A stretch of 26,721 bases of DNA from an uncultured Prevotella sp. (GCA_937898715.1 CALEKA010000101.1:1-26721), one strand, 5' to 3'; counted from the stretch's first letter, positions 1 through 7,389 are shown. Notes: generated by a model not told the origin, from the sequence alone. Program-made: numbers and translations.

Positions 1-50
1 GGCTTACTCGGGACTTGCACCCGTTAGATAATGCTCATGCCGAGCGTACT
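1..50. other. Unassigned sequence at window edge
   Basis: This short stretch lies beyond the rpsT terminator and is cut by the window edge. On the minus strand it contains GGGTGCAAGTCCC, a small stem-loop that superficially resembles a tRNA T-arm and also strings found in group II intron RNAs. There is too little sequence to decide, and no reading frame is usable. I make no functional call. Confidence 0.2.
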
Positions 51-89
51 AAAAGAAGTCCTCCACTGAAGCTTTATCAGTGAAGGACT
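51..89 (-). terminator. Rho-independent terminator of tRNA-Glu/rpsT
   Basis: On the minus strand a 12-bp stem (57-68 with 78-89, one G-U pair) closes a 9-base loop and is followed by TCTTTT at 56-51. It starts about 30 bases after the rpsT stop codon and points the right way to end that transcript. Confidence 0.8.
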
Positions 90-118
90 AAACCTTTTAC
101 CTATGAACCAAAACCTAA

Positions 119-373
119 TTAGGCGAGCTTGTTGATGTGAGTCATCACACCACTCTTGATGTTAGCTGCCTTGTTCTTGTGAATAATGTTGTTCTTAGCA
201 AGCTTATCCAACATCTTCTGAACCTTCGGCAGAAGTTCTGTGGCAGCTGCTTTGTCAGTCGTAGCGCGGAGCTTACGTACTGCATTACGCATAGTCTTAG
301 CGTAATATCTGTTGTGCAGTCTGCGAGACGCCGTCTGACGAATTCTTTTTACAGATGATTTGTGGTTTGCCAT
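119..373 (-). CDS. rpsT: Small ribosomal subunit protein bS20
   Basis: The 84-residue protein is a full-length S20, which binds 16S rRNA early in 30S assembly. The start MANHKSSVKRIRQ is the family hallmark. The rest is highly basic and helical, with Lys, Arg and Ala throughout, as expected of a three-helix rRNA-binding bundle. The ATG is at 373, only 23 bases downstream of tRNA-Glu on the same strand. A single promoter lies above the tRNA and a hairpin terminator below rpsT, so the two are very likely transcribed together. Length and both ends agree with the family and I see nothing odd. Confidence 0.97.
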   Translation of the reverse strand: MANHKSSVKRIRQTASRRLHNRYYAKTMRNAVRKLRATTDKAAATELLPKVQKMLDKLAKNNIIHKNKAANIKSGVMTHINKLA

Positions 374-396
374 TTCTTGTTATTCTTTTTTATTAG

Positions 397-468
397 TAGT
401 CCCTAGGAGAGTCGAACTCCTCTTTAGAGAATGAAAATCTCTCGTCCTAACCGATAGACGAAGGGACC
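397..468 (-). tRNA. tRNA-Glu (anticodon UUC)
   Basis: Read on the minus strand, the sequence folds as a 72-base tRNA. The acceptor stem GGTCCCT pairs with AGGGACT, with a G-U at the first pair. The anticodon loop is in GATTTTCATTC, giving anticodon TTC for glutamate. The T-arm has GGAG-TTCGACT-CTCC. The discriminator base is A and no CCA is encoded. It sits directly upstream of rpsT. Confidence 0.95.
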
Positions 469-532
469 ATCGCATTTCTTATTGCCTCATGTTGCATTCT
501 TTGTGAACCGCTGTAAGGCTGATTTGCGAGTG

Positions 533-564
533 CAAAAGTAGTGTATTATTTCTTTCCGACCAAA
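533..564 (-). promoter_or_regulatory. Promoter of tRNA-Glu/rpsT
   Basis: On the minus strand TTTG (564-561) is followed after 20 bases by TACTTTTG (540-533). This matches the primary sigma factor consensus of Bacteroidota (TTTG, about 19-21 bases, TAnnTTTG). Transcription would begin near 529, about 60 bases before the mature tRNA 5' end at 468, leaving a leader for processing. The rest of the 469-800 gap holds only this site and a weaker one facing recO. Confidence 0.75.
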
Positions 565-655
565 CTTTCCATGCATTTTTTTCAAAAAATGTGCGTTTTT
601 CTGCATTTTCTCCCTTTTTTGAGGGTAAAGTGGGGGTTATAAGGGTCTAAAACGG

Positions 656-663
656 TACATTTG
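656..663 (+). promoter_or_regulatory. Possible recO -7 element
   Basis: TACATTTG fits the TAnnTTTG -7 consensus, but I see no good TTTG about 20 bases upstream, and the leader to recO would be about 135 bases. It is a candidate only. Confidence 0.35.
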
Positions 664-800
664 CAAAGAAGGAGCAGAAGTGCTGAGAAGCGAGTGAGAG
701 CACGTTTAAAAGTTTGAAAGATCCATTCGTTTGTGCTATCTTCCATACTTTCTCTGCAAGGAATCTCCTACTCCATATATAATATATAGTAGAAATACGG

Positions 801-1523
801 ATGAAGACAAGAGCTATTGTGCTACACACGCTGCGCTACAACGACGAATCGATTATTGCCAATCTGCTCACTGCCGATCAGGGCTGCGTGGGCATGATGG
901 TGCGCATCAGCCGATCAAAACGGGCTGCGGTGAAGCATACGCTGTTTCAGCCACTGATGATTTTGGATGTGGAATGGGAGCATAAGCCTAAGGCTTCGCT
1001 GCAGCGCCCCCGTGCCGTACAATCGGCTTACCCATTCACGTCGCTACCCTTCTCGCCCACGAAGATGGGCATAGGGCTCTTTGTAGCAGAGGTGCTCTAT
1101 CATGCGGTAAGGAATGAGCCCGACACGCGTGCCATCTACGAGTACGCTGTGCGTTCTATCGAATGGCTTGACATGTGTGAGGACGGCTTCGCCAACTTCC
1201 ACCTGGTATTCTTGCTCCACTTGACACACTTCTTGGGCTTCATGCCTAATGCCGACGAGGCGCGCCCTGGGTGCTACTTCGATATGCGCGGAGCCTGCTT
1301 CACGGAGCAACAGCCTCCCCACCCCGACTTTCTCGCGCCCGAGGACGCTACTCTGGTGCCCAAACTCTTGCGCATGCGCTACGACAATATGCGCGTGTTT
1401 CGCTTCAGCGGAGCGGAGCGCACGCGGCTCTTGCGCCACATCGAGACATTCTACAGACTCCACGTGGCGGGATTTCCCGAACTCAAATCGCTTGACGTTC
1501 TGCAAGATGTGTGGGGCAGATAG
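801..1523 (+). CDS. recO: DNA repair protein RecO
   Basis: RecO acts with RecR and RecF to load RecA on SSB-coated single-stranded DNA during gap repair. The 240-residue protein has the usual N-terminal OB-fold start (MKTRAIVLHTLRYNDESIIA, then a 'Y.D.s.I...LT...G' pattern) and a helical C-terminal domain. In that domain the LTHFLGFMPN segment (about residues 143-152) and the conserved single Cys and Phe positions of the Bacteroidales type can be seen. I do not see the four-Cys zinc site found in many other RecO proteins, which is common in this lineage. The ATG at 801 is preferred because the protein begins in register with the family. It is followed by ung on the same strand, which appears to have its own promoter. 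Confidence 0.88.
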   Translation: MKTRAIVLHTLRYNDESIIANLLTADQGCVGMMVRISRSKRAAVKHTLFQPLMILDVEWEHKPKASLQRPRAVQSAYPFTSLPFSPTKMGIGLFVAEVLYHAVRNEPDTRAIYEYAVRSIEWLDMCEDGFANFHLVFLLHLTHFLGFMPNADEARPGCYFDMRGACFTEQQPPHPDFLAPEDATLVPKLLRMRYDNMRVFRFSGAERTRLLRHIETFYRLHVAGFPELKSLDVLQDVWGR

Positions 1524-1587
1524 CGCCACCCCCGCACCTGTAAGCATATCCTGCCCCACTCCGAATGAGAAGTTTCACTGCGTCAGA

Positions 1588-1619
1588 TTTCGGACTATAC
1601 GCAATAAATCGTAAATTTG
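1588..1619 (+). promoter_or_regulatory. Probable ung promoter
   Basis: TAAATTTG at 1612-1619 is a full match to TAnnTTTG, and TTTC at 1588-1591 lies 20 bases upstream in the place of the -33 TTTG. The predicted transcript would start around 1623, only a few bases before the ATG at 1629, so the 5' leader would be very short. The -7 box also overlaps the in-frame TTG at 1617, which argues against that codon being the start. Confidence 0.55.
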
Positions 1620-1628
1620 CCTGTATCT

Positions 1629-2291
1629 ATGAAAGTTAAAATACATCCTACGTGGGCCGAAGTGTTGCAACAAGAGTTTGCTGCGCCCTACTTCGAGCGG
1701 CTTACCTCTTTCGTGCGCACGGAATATGCGCAAGGCACTTGCTACCCTCCTGGGAGCGAGATATTTAATGCCTTCAACCTCTGTCCGTTCGACCGCGTCA
1801 AGGTGGTCATCATCGGACAGGATCCTTATCATGGTCCAGGACAAGCCGAGGGACTTTGTTTCTCGGTGAAAGATGGTGTACGCATGCCGCCCTCGCTTGT
1901 CAACATCTTCAAGGAGATCCACGACGATACAGGGCGCCCCATCCCCAGCTCGGGAAGTCTGCGCCGATGGGCAGAGCAAGGTGTGCTTCTGCTCAATGCC
2001 ACACTCACCGTGCGAGAGCACCAAGCTGCTTCGCATGCAGGGCATGGATGGGAAACGTTTACCGACGCCGTCATACGCCAACTCTCCGACCGCCGCGACC
2101 ACCTCGTATTCATCCTCTGGGGAAGCTATGCACAGAAGAAGGGGCAGATTATTGATCGCTCACGCCACCTGGTGCTCTGTTCGGCTCACCCCTCTCCTCT
2201 CTCGGCTTACCACGGATTCTTCGGCAATCATCACTTTACACGCTGCAATGACTACTTGATCAGTCACGGCATGACGCCTATCAATTGGTAA
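1629..2291 (+). CDS. ung: Uracil-DNA glycosylase, family 1
   Basis: The enzyme removes uracil from DNA to begin base excision repair. From ATG 1629 the protein is 220 residues, normal for the family. Motif A, GQDPYHGPGQAEGL (63-76), holds the catalytic Asp65 in QDPYH. Motif B, HPSPLSAYHGFFG (187-199), holds the catalytic His and the DNA-intercalating loop. The usual His of GQAHGL is Glu here. LLNATLTV (about 121-128) is the uracil-recognition strand. An earlier in-frame TTG at 1617 would add four residues but falls inside the likely promoter, so I reject it. The DUF3109 gene follows after 37 bases and may share the transcript. Confidence 0.95.
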   Translation: MKVKIHPTWAEVLQQEFAAPYFERLTSFVRTEYAQGTCYPPGSEIFNAFNLCPFDRVKVVIIGQDPYHGPGQAEGLCFSVKDGVRMPPSLVNIFKEIHDDTGRPIPSSGSLRRWAEQGVLLLNATLTVREHQAASHAGHGWETFTDAVIRQLSDRRDHLVFILWGSYAQKKGQIIDRSRHLVLCSAHPSPLSAYHGFFGNHHFTRCNDYLISHGMTPINW

Positions 2292-2328
2292 CTCCATCAC
2301 TTCCTCAATACTCACAAACTCCCCTTTC

Positions 2329-2922
2329 ATGAACAGAATTCCCCCTATCATACAAGTGGGCGATGTACTTCTCTCGTCCGACATCTTTACCGAATGCTTT
2401 TGTTGCGACCTCGATGCCTGCAAGGGTCAGTGTTGCGTAGAGGGCGATAGCGGTGCTCCGCTCACGCTCGACGAAGTGACAGAACTCGAGAATGTGCTCG
2501 ACGATGTATGGCCCGAACTCAGTGCTACGGCACAAGCCACAATCGACCAACAAGGCGTGGCATACACCGACTGCGAGGGCGATCTCGTGACGAGCATTGT
2601 GCGCGGCAGAGACTGCGTATTTACGTGCTACAGTGCAGATGGCTGTTGCTTCTGTGCCACGGATAAGGCGTTTCGCGAGGGACGCACTTCATGGTGCAAA
2701 CCTATATCGTGTGCACTCTATCCCATACGCGAGAAGCGCTTCAATGGTGGACTTGTGGGGCTGCAATACCATCGTTGGGACGTGTGTCGGCCGGCTGTAA
2801 AGAAGGGGCGTGAACTCGGTCTGCGCATTTACCAATTTCTAAAGGATCCTCTGACGCGCCGATTCGGCACAGAATGGTATGATGAATTGTGCCAAGTGGC
2901 ACGAGAACTGGGGGTAGAGTGA
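2329..2922 (+). CDS. DUF3109 family cysteine-rich protein
   Basis: I recognise this 197-residue protein as the DUF3109 type, widespread in Bacteroidota and related to YkgJ-like putative metal-cluster proteins; its function is not known. Cysteines are dense and spaced as ligands: C23, C25, C26, C31, C35 and C36 near the N-terminus (ECFCCDLDACKGQCC). More follow in CVFTCYSADGCCFC and SWCKPISCALYP. No signal peptide or membrane segment is visible, so it is probably cytoplasmic. The start MNRIPPIIQVGDVLLSSDIF fits the family. The gene follows ung closely, which suggests co-transcription but no clear shared task. A metal-binding role is inferred from the cysteines only. Confidence 0.85.
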   Translation: MNRIPPIIQVGDVLLSSDIFTECFCCDLDACKGQCCVEGDSGAPLTLDEVTELENVLDDVWPELSATAQATIDQQGVAYTDCEGDLVTSIVRGRDCVFTCYSADGCCFCATDKAFREGRTSWCKPISCALYPIREKRFNGGLVGLQYHRWDVCRPAVKKGRELGLRIYQFLKDPLTRRFGTEWYDELCQVARELGVE

Positions 2923-2969
2923 AAGGTATTTAAAGCGCCAATGCTGAGACAAAGCTACTCTGCCAGAGT

Positions 2970-3163
2970 TGGGGCGACGCTTCCCCGCGTCAGCTTAGCG
3001 AGCAAGACTCAATGCCGAAACTTGTCAAAGGAGGAATCCTTTTCTCTTACGTCGTCTCGGGCATCGATTCCTCGCCGACATGCCGAAGCGAGACGCTTCG
3101 CCCCCACTGCCTATCAATTTTTCTTGGATCTTGGCGATGCCGACGCGGGGACGCGTCGCCCCC
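2970..3163. repeat. Three REP-like palindromes (degenerate inverted pair plus one)
   Basis: Three copies of a small hairpin module lie here. They are TGC-CGAAGCG-AGA-CGCTTCG-CCCCC at 3081-3105, TGC-CGACGCG-GGGA-CGCGTCG-CCCC at 3138-3162, and a degenerate copy in the opposite orientation at 2970-2994. The outer two form an imperfect inverted pair (22 of 25 positions complementary). The same module recurs near 17 kb and 18.9 kb. There is no gene in 2923-3911. Confidence 0.7.
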
Positions 3164-3424
3164 TGTAGGCTCTGACGTCCTTACGCGTACGCATGTGCGC
3201 GCACGTTACAGAGATTTTTAGAATAGAAAGTCCTGTTTGCTTGCACTATTTTTCCTTATTTGTCTGATTATCAGAGCATTACTTAGTGCAAGCAAGCGCA
3301 TTTTGCTTGCACTTTGCCTACACTTTGCCCTCACTTTTGGTCTTTATTAAAGCGAAAGGAAATTTCCTAAGCTCGCGTTATACAGAATACGAACAAATAG
3401 AAATACAAGGCGTATTCTTTCAGA

Positions 3425-3535
3425 TATTATCCCTGGGTGCTGTGAGAATTATCCCTGGGTGCTGTAATAATTATCCCTGGGTGCTGTAATAATTATCCCC
3501 CCTTGCAAAAAAATCTACAAGGGGGGATAATTATT
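3425..3535. repeat. 22-bp tandem repeat abutting an 18-bp perfect palindrome
   Basis: ATTATCCCTGGGTGCTGT occurs three times with a 22-bp period (CCCTGGG at 3431, 3453 and 3475). It runs straight into a perfect inverted repeat, 3488-3505 with 3518-3535, around a 12-base A-rich loop. The palindrome arm begins with the same AATAATTATCCC string as the repeat unit, so palindrome and array look derived from one another. It is not obviously a terminator, since no gene ends within 500 bases on the plus strand. Confidence 0.8.
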
Positions 3536-3742
3536 TCTCGTTAAAGAGATGATAGGGTGCCTACCAAGAGAGCTTACTATTAATCCCATCGCTATCGATG
3601 AGGATCATGACAGGAAAGTGCAAGATAAGTGCAGGCAAAAATTCTTCGATTAACGTTGAGAATGAGCATTATGCGCACTTTGCGTGCAAACATGCGATCT
3701 ATTTACCACAAAATTGACGGAGCGTGCGCGCGCGAGAGAAGC

Positions 3743-3767
3743 AGAAAAAGTGAACAGTTTGTTCACT
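3743..3767 (-). terminator. Hairpin that could end the ftsZ-yqeY transcript
   Basis: AGTGAACA (3749-3756) pairs perfectly with TGTTCACT (3760-3767) over a 3-base loop. Read on the minus strand the stem is followed by TTTTTC at 3748-3743. It lies about 145 bases beyond the yqeY stop, and T or A runs on both sides would allow termination in either direction. The stem is short, so the call is moderate. Confidence 0.45.
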
Positions 3768-3783
3768 CTTTTTGGAAGTTCGG

Positions 3784-3891
3784 CTCGCCTTGCATTACCT
3801 TTGCATAACGTAAGCTGCGGCTCGGCATAATATTCAAGCAAGCTTGATATTCTGCTCTCGCCTTGCATTACCTTTGTATAACGTAAGCTGC
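3784..3891. repeat. Two 35-bp direct repeats
   Basis: Positions 3784-3818 and 3857-3891 are the same 35-base sequence with one mismatch (GCATAACG versus GTATAACG), separated by 38 bases that include the palindrome-like TCAAGCAAGCTTGA. The second copy ends 20 bases from the yqeY stop codon. The string is not part of a plausible gene. Confidence 0.75.
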
Positions 3892-3911
3892 TCTATAGCT
3901 AAAAGGGACGA

Positions 3912-4361
3912 TTAGCCTAAGAGTTGCTTTACCAAAGCGGAGATGGCTTTGCCATCAGCACGGCCTGCAAGCTTCTTGCTGGCTATACCCATCACCTTGC
4001 CCATGTCCTTCATGCTCGAAGCGCCGGTCTCGGCAATGATGGCCTTCACCTCTGCCTCCAGTTCTTCAGGACTGAGAGCTTTGGGAAGATATTCTTCGAT
4101 AATGGCGGCCTGGGCGGCTTCCTCTTCTGCAAGGTCGGGACGATTTTGCTCAGTATAGAGCGCAGCGGTATCACGACCCTGCTTAGCAAGTTTGGACAGA
4201 ATCTTGAGAGCAGTGGCATCGTCGAGGGTGTCGTTGGCTCCAGGAGCTGTCTTGGCTTCGATAAAATACTTCTTCACATTGCGCAGAGCTTCAAGGCGTA
4301 TCTTGTCCTTGGCCTTCATGGCGGCAATGATGTCTTTGCTTACTTTCTCAAAAATGTCCAT
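3912..4361 (-). CDS. yqeY: GatB/YqeY domain protein
   Basis: This 149-residue protein is a stand-alone YqeY, related to the C-terminal tRNA-binding domain of GatB, the subunit of the Asp/Glu-tRNA amidotransferase. The cellular role of stand-alone YqeY is not settled. The N-terminal helical half starts MDIFEKVSKDIIAAMKAKDK and has the family pattern LRNVKKYF at about 27-34. The C-terminal half carries the expected 'MKDMGKVMGIASKKLAGRADGK' type segment (about 117-138), then a short amphipathic tail. It begins 25 bases after the second ftsZ stop, consistent with membership of the same operon. This ftsZ-yqeY neighbourhood is common in Bacteroidales, so the gene marks the normal end of the division cluster. 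Confidence 0.92.
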   Translation of the reverse strand: MDIFEKVSKDIIAAMKAKDKIRLEALRNVKKYFIEAKTAPGANDTLDDATALKILSKLAKQGRDTAALYTEQNRPDLAEEEAAQAAIIEEYLPKALSPEELEAEVKAIIAETGASSMKDMGKVMGIASKKLAGRADGKAISALVKQLLG

Positions 4362-4386
4362 TTTATATATATGTGTATCTATATGA

Positions 4387-5625
4387 TTACTTTGTATCTG
4401 AGAGATCGCGTATCTCCTTGAGTTGCTGACCGGTGCGGCGGTAGGTGGGTACTTCTTCTACGGAACGTAGTAGCTCGGGATTGCGCAAATCGGCATCGGA
4501 GAAGAGGTATACGCGTGGACGCGGACGTTGCCTGCCCGTTCCATCATCAGGATAGAATCCACGACGGCGATCTTGCTTGCGAAGGGCTGCATCGGAGTCG
4601 AAGTCGATGGTCACAGTCTCGGCAGCATCGGCCTTTTCTTCCTTGCCGTAAAGGCTAAAGCCAGAAGCGATGATGGTGATCTTCACCTTGTCTTCGAGCG
4701 ACGGATCGAAAGCGAGCCCCCACTTGGTCCATACGTCGGGCGCAAAGTGGCTCATAAATTCGGTCACTTCGCCCATCTCGATCATACCAAGGGCTTGGTC
4801 ATTGTGGTCGGAAGTGGTGATGGCAAGGAGCACACGCGAGGCTTTGAACACGTCGTTGTTGTTGAGCAATGGGGAGTTGAGCGCCTCACGTATAGCTTTT
4901 GTCACACGGCCTTCTCCCTCGGCATACCCCGTAGACATCACTGCGACACCACCATCGGTGAGCGCCGTCTGTACGTCGCAGAAGTCGAGGTTAACGCGTC
5001 CGTGCATCGAGATAATCTCGGTGATGGAGCTTACCGCTGTCGAGAGGGTTTCGTCAGCACGCTTGAAGGCATTGATGATGCTTAGGTCGGGATAGATGTC
5101 GCAGAGGCGCTGATTGTTGATGACGAGCATTGCATCTACTTCCTCTGAGAGGGTGTCGAGTCCGTCGAGGGCTTTGTCAATCTGCTTTTCACGCTCAAAG
5201 AGGAAGGGGATGGTCACAATGCCTATCGTGAGGATGCCTTTCTTGCGAGCTTCGTGAGCTATGACGGGCGAGGCTCCCGTACCGGTGCCACCGCCCATAC
5301 CAGCGGTGATGAATACCATCTTGGTAGCGGGGTCGAGCGCAGCGTCTATCTTCTCTATACTGTCGAGAGCTTGCTCACGGCCCTTCACGGGGTTGCCTCC
5401 TGCTCCGAGTCCGGGCCCCATCTGCAAGTGGTCGGGCACAGGGCTGTCGGCAAGGGCTTTGCTATCGGTATTGGCCACGAGATAGCGCACCTCGGGTATA
5501 TTGTCGAGGTACATCTGACCCACAGCATTGCCTCCACCGCCTCCTACGCCTATCACTTTGATGATGCTCGGCGTGGTGGCATTGGCTAATTGGATGAGGG
5601 GTGTATCGGTTGTAGTTTCGTCCAT
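4387..5625 (-). CDS. Second FtsZ paralog (FtsZ2)
   Basis: This is a full tubulin-like GTPase of the FtsZ family, 412 residues from ATG 5625. It has the T1 loop IGVGGGGGNAV (25-35), the GTP signature GGGTGTG (111-117), the T5 region NNQRL (170-174), and the T7 loop NLDFCD (212-217) with both catalytic acids. It retains what is needed to bind and hydrolyse GTP in a filament. The conserved PRVYLFSDADL and VPTYRR segments near the end are typical of Bacteroidales FtsZ. The chain then stops at LSDTK without the extra tail seen in its neighbour, so binding to FtsA may differ. ATG 5625 is chosen over an in-frame ATG at 5682 because it matches the start of FtsZ1 residue for residue and because a C12 run sits just above 5682. 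The copy is more diverged than FtsZ1 (GAGGNPVKG instead of GAGNRPER). Confidence 0.93.
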   Translation of the reverse strand: MDETTTDTPLIQLANATTPSIIKVIGVGGGGGNAVGQMYLDNIPEVRYLVANTDSKALADSPVPDHLQMGPGLGAGGNPVKGREQALDSIEKIDAALDPATKMVFITAGMGGGTGTGASPVIAHEARKKGILTIGIVTIPFLFEREKQIDKALDGLDTLSEEVDAMLVINNQRLCDIYPDLSIINAFKRADETLSTAVSSITEIISMHGRVNLDFCDVQTALTDGGVAVMSTGYAEGEGRVTKAIREALNSPLLNNNDVFKASRVLLAITTSDHNDQALGMIEMGEVTEFMSHFAPDVWTKWGLAFDPSLEDKVKITIIASGFSLYGKEEKADAAETVTIDFDSDAALRKQDRRRGFYPDDGTGRQRPRPRVYLFSDADLRNPELLRSVEEVPTYRRTGQQLKEIRDLSDTK

Positions 5626-5646
5626 AGCAGGTCCTGTGGTTAGAAA

Positions 5647-5724
5647 GCAATCTGCATTCGCCCTGGGTTCAGCCCGCCCCATGGGTGTCGGTCGGGGGGG
5701 GGGGGCGGGAATGGAGATTGCTTG
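5647..5724. repeat. 12-base G/C run inside an imperfect inverted repeat
   Basis: Twelve consecutive G (5694-5705) on the plus strand are a C12 run upstream of the second ftsZ. The run is flanked by GCAATCTGCATTCGCCC (5647-5663) and its near complement GGGCGGGAATGGAGATTGC (5706-5724). The run therefore lies in the loop of a possible hairpin in the 228-base spacer between the two ftsZ coding regions. It could alter mRNA structure by slippage. It is about 70 bases above the chosen ATG. Confidence 0.7.
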
Positions 5725-5853
5725 GTTGTTGGGGTTGGTTGTCTGGCGGTCGGGGCCGTACTCACACCTGCTCTAAAGTGCGCTCATTGGGCACATACGC
5801 CTTATAAGCATTCCTCGCGGGAGATGACAGATGCACGGCCGACTGTCAGGAGA

Positions 5854-7176
5854 TTAGGCGAAGGAGATGACCGATCCTGCTGCTGCGGGGCCGGGACCAG
5901 CTGCTGTCTCAGGCTCTATGGGGATGTTGGTATACGACTTTGCCTTGATCTCTGAGAGAGCCTCCTTCGAGCGCTTGTAGGTGGGAGTAAGCTCCACGAG
6001 GGAAATGATTTCCTCGTTGTCGAGGTCGTCGGCTCCAAAGAGGAAGAAGCGTGGACGCTTGCGCAGTGTGCCCTTCTTGTCGCCACCATAGTACAAGCCG
6101 CGACGATCTTCATTCTCCTCCTCACGTTCAGCCTCATGCTGGCGTCGGCTCTCAGCCTCAGCGTCGAGCTTAGTCTTGATGCCAGGCACGTTGCTGATAC
6201 CAAATCCTGTAGCGAGGATGGTGATCTTTACCTGCTTGCCCAAAGAGGGATCGGTGGAGAGGCCCCACTTGGTCTCTACGTCGTCGTGGAACTTCGACAT
6301 GAAGTCGTGCACCTCGTTCATTTCCTCCATCATGAGCGTATCGCCCTCCTTCTCTGCGCAGAACGAGATGGAGAGTAGCACTTTCTTGGAGTTGAATATA
6401 TCGTTGTTGTTGAGCAGCGGAGAATGTAGCGCTGCCTCGATGGCTTTGCTTACGCGGTTTTCGCCTTCACCGAAGCCAGTCGACATGATAGCCACGCCGC
6501 CGTCTTTGAGCACGGTGCATACGTCGCGGAAGTCGAGGTTGATGATGCCGTGCATCGTTATGATTTCGGCAATTGAACGGGCTGCGATGCTCAGCGTATC
6601 ATCCGCCTTGTTGAAGGCAGAAAGCACGTTGAGGTCGGGATAGATCTCGCGCAGGCGCTCATTGTTGATCACGAGCAGTGCATCGACGTGCTTAGATATC
6701 TCTTCCACGCCATCGAGGGCTTGGTCGATCTTTTTGTTTCCTTCGAAGAGGAAGGGGATGGTCACGATGCCCACCGTAAGTATGCCCATCGCTTTGGCTT
6801 CACGGGCAATGACGGGTGCGGCGCCGGTGCCAGTACCACCGCCCATACCAGCGGTGATAAACACCATTTTGGTACCATCGTTGAGCATATTGTGGATTTC
6901 CTCCACGCTCTCTTCAGCAGCTTGCTGTGCGCGCTCGGGGCGGTTGCCTGCTCCGAGGCCTTCCTTTCCGAGCTGCAAGCGTACGGGCACGGGCGAATCG
7001 GCCAATGCCTTAGAGTCGGTATTGCATACCACGAAGTTCACCTCATGGATGCCTTCGCGATACATATGGTTGACAGCATTACCACCGCCACCACCTACAC
7101 CAATCACTTTGATGATGTTGGGAGTAGTCGTGGGCATGCTCATATCTATAAGGGGTGCGTTGTTATCTTCTGGCAT
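5854..7176 (-). CDS. ftsZ: Cell division protein FtsZ (FtsZ1)
   Basis: FtsZ polymerises with GTP at midcell and recruits the division machinery. The 440-residue protein starts MPEDNNAPLIDMSMPTTT and continues into the T1 loop IGVGGGGGNAV (25-35). It has GGGTGTG at 112-118, NNERL at 171-175, and the T7 loop NLDFRD at 213-218 with both catalytic acids. The core closely follows the usual Bacteroidales FtsZ (for example GLGAGNRPERA). Past the core comes a charged linker (RRQHEAEREEENEDRR), then PRFFLFGADDLDNEEI and TPTYKR. It ends in a Gly/Ala/Pro-rich tail, SVISFA, that could hold the peptide for FtsA binding. It lies 213 bases after ftsA, the canonical position. A second complete ftsZ follows 228 bases downstream, which is unusual. 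Confidence 0.96.
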   Translation of the reverse strand: MPEDNNAPLIDMSMPTTTPNIIKVIGVGGGGGNAVNHMYREGIHEVNFVVCNTDSKALADSPVPVRLQLGKEGLGAGNRPERAQQAAEESVEEIHNMLNDGTKMVFITAGMGGGTGTGAAPVIAREAKAMGILTVGIVTIPFLFEGNKKIDQALDGVEEISKHVDALLVINNERLREIYPDLNVLSAFNKADDTLSIAARSIAEIITMHGIINLDFRDVCTVLKDGGVAIMSTGFGEGENRVSKAIEAALHSPLLNNNDIFNSKKVLLSISFCAEKEGDTLMMEEMNEVHDFMSKFHDDVETKWGLSTDPSLGKQVKITILATGFGISNVPGIKTKLDAEAESRRQHEAEREEENEDRRGLYYGGDKKGTLRKRPRFFLFGADDLDNEEIISLVELTPTYKRSKEALSEIKAKSYTNIPIEPETAAGPGPAAAGSVISFA

Positions 7177-7389
7177 ATCTATTAGGGATATTATACCCGT
7201 TGGCAGAATTAATCGTTACCGAGTTAGCAGGTTACGAGTTGACAAGCATGTTACCTATTCCTGACTTGAATTATTAAAAGAATAAGACAGAAGCGAGTGG
7301 CCTGCTTAACATCAACGAAGGTAAAATCCTTGTTAACTCGTCCACTTTACTTTCATCAACTTGTTAACTAATTTCGCCAACGCGTGATA

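Noticed and set aside
1..50. A second tRNA or a group II intron at the left edge
   Set aside because: Only one T-arm-like stem is visible, no full cloverleaf can be drawn, and no intron domain V or reverse transcriptase is present in the window.
2941..3221. Short open frames across the REP-like repeats after the DUF3109 gene
   Set aside because: They translate the palindromes themselves, lack family resemblance, and have no promoter or consistent start.
5626..5682. A 19-residue N-terminal extension of the second FtsZ from an ATG at 5682
   Set aside because: FtsZ1 and the second FtsZ align from MDETTTDTPL with equal spacing to the first glycine loop. The extension has no counterpart and overlaps the region just below the C12 run.
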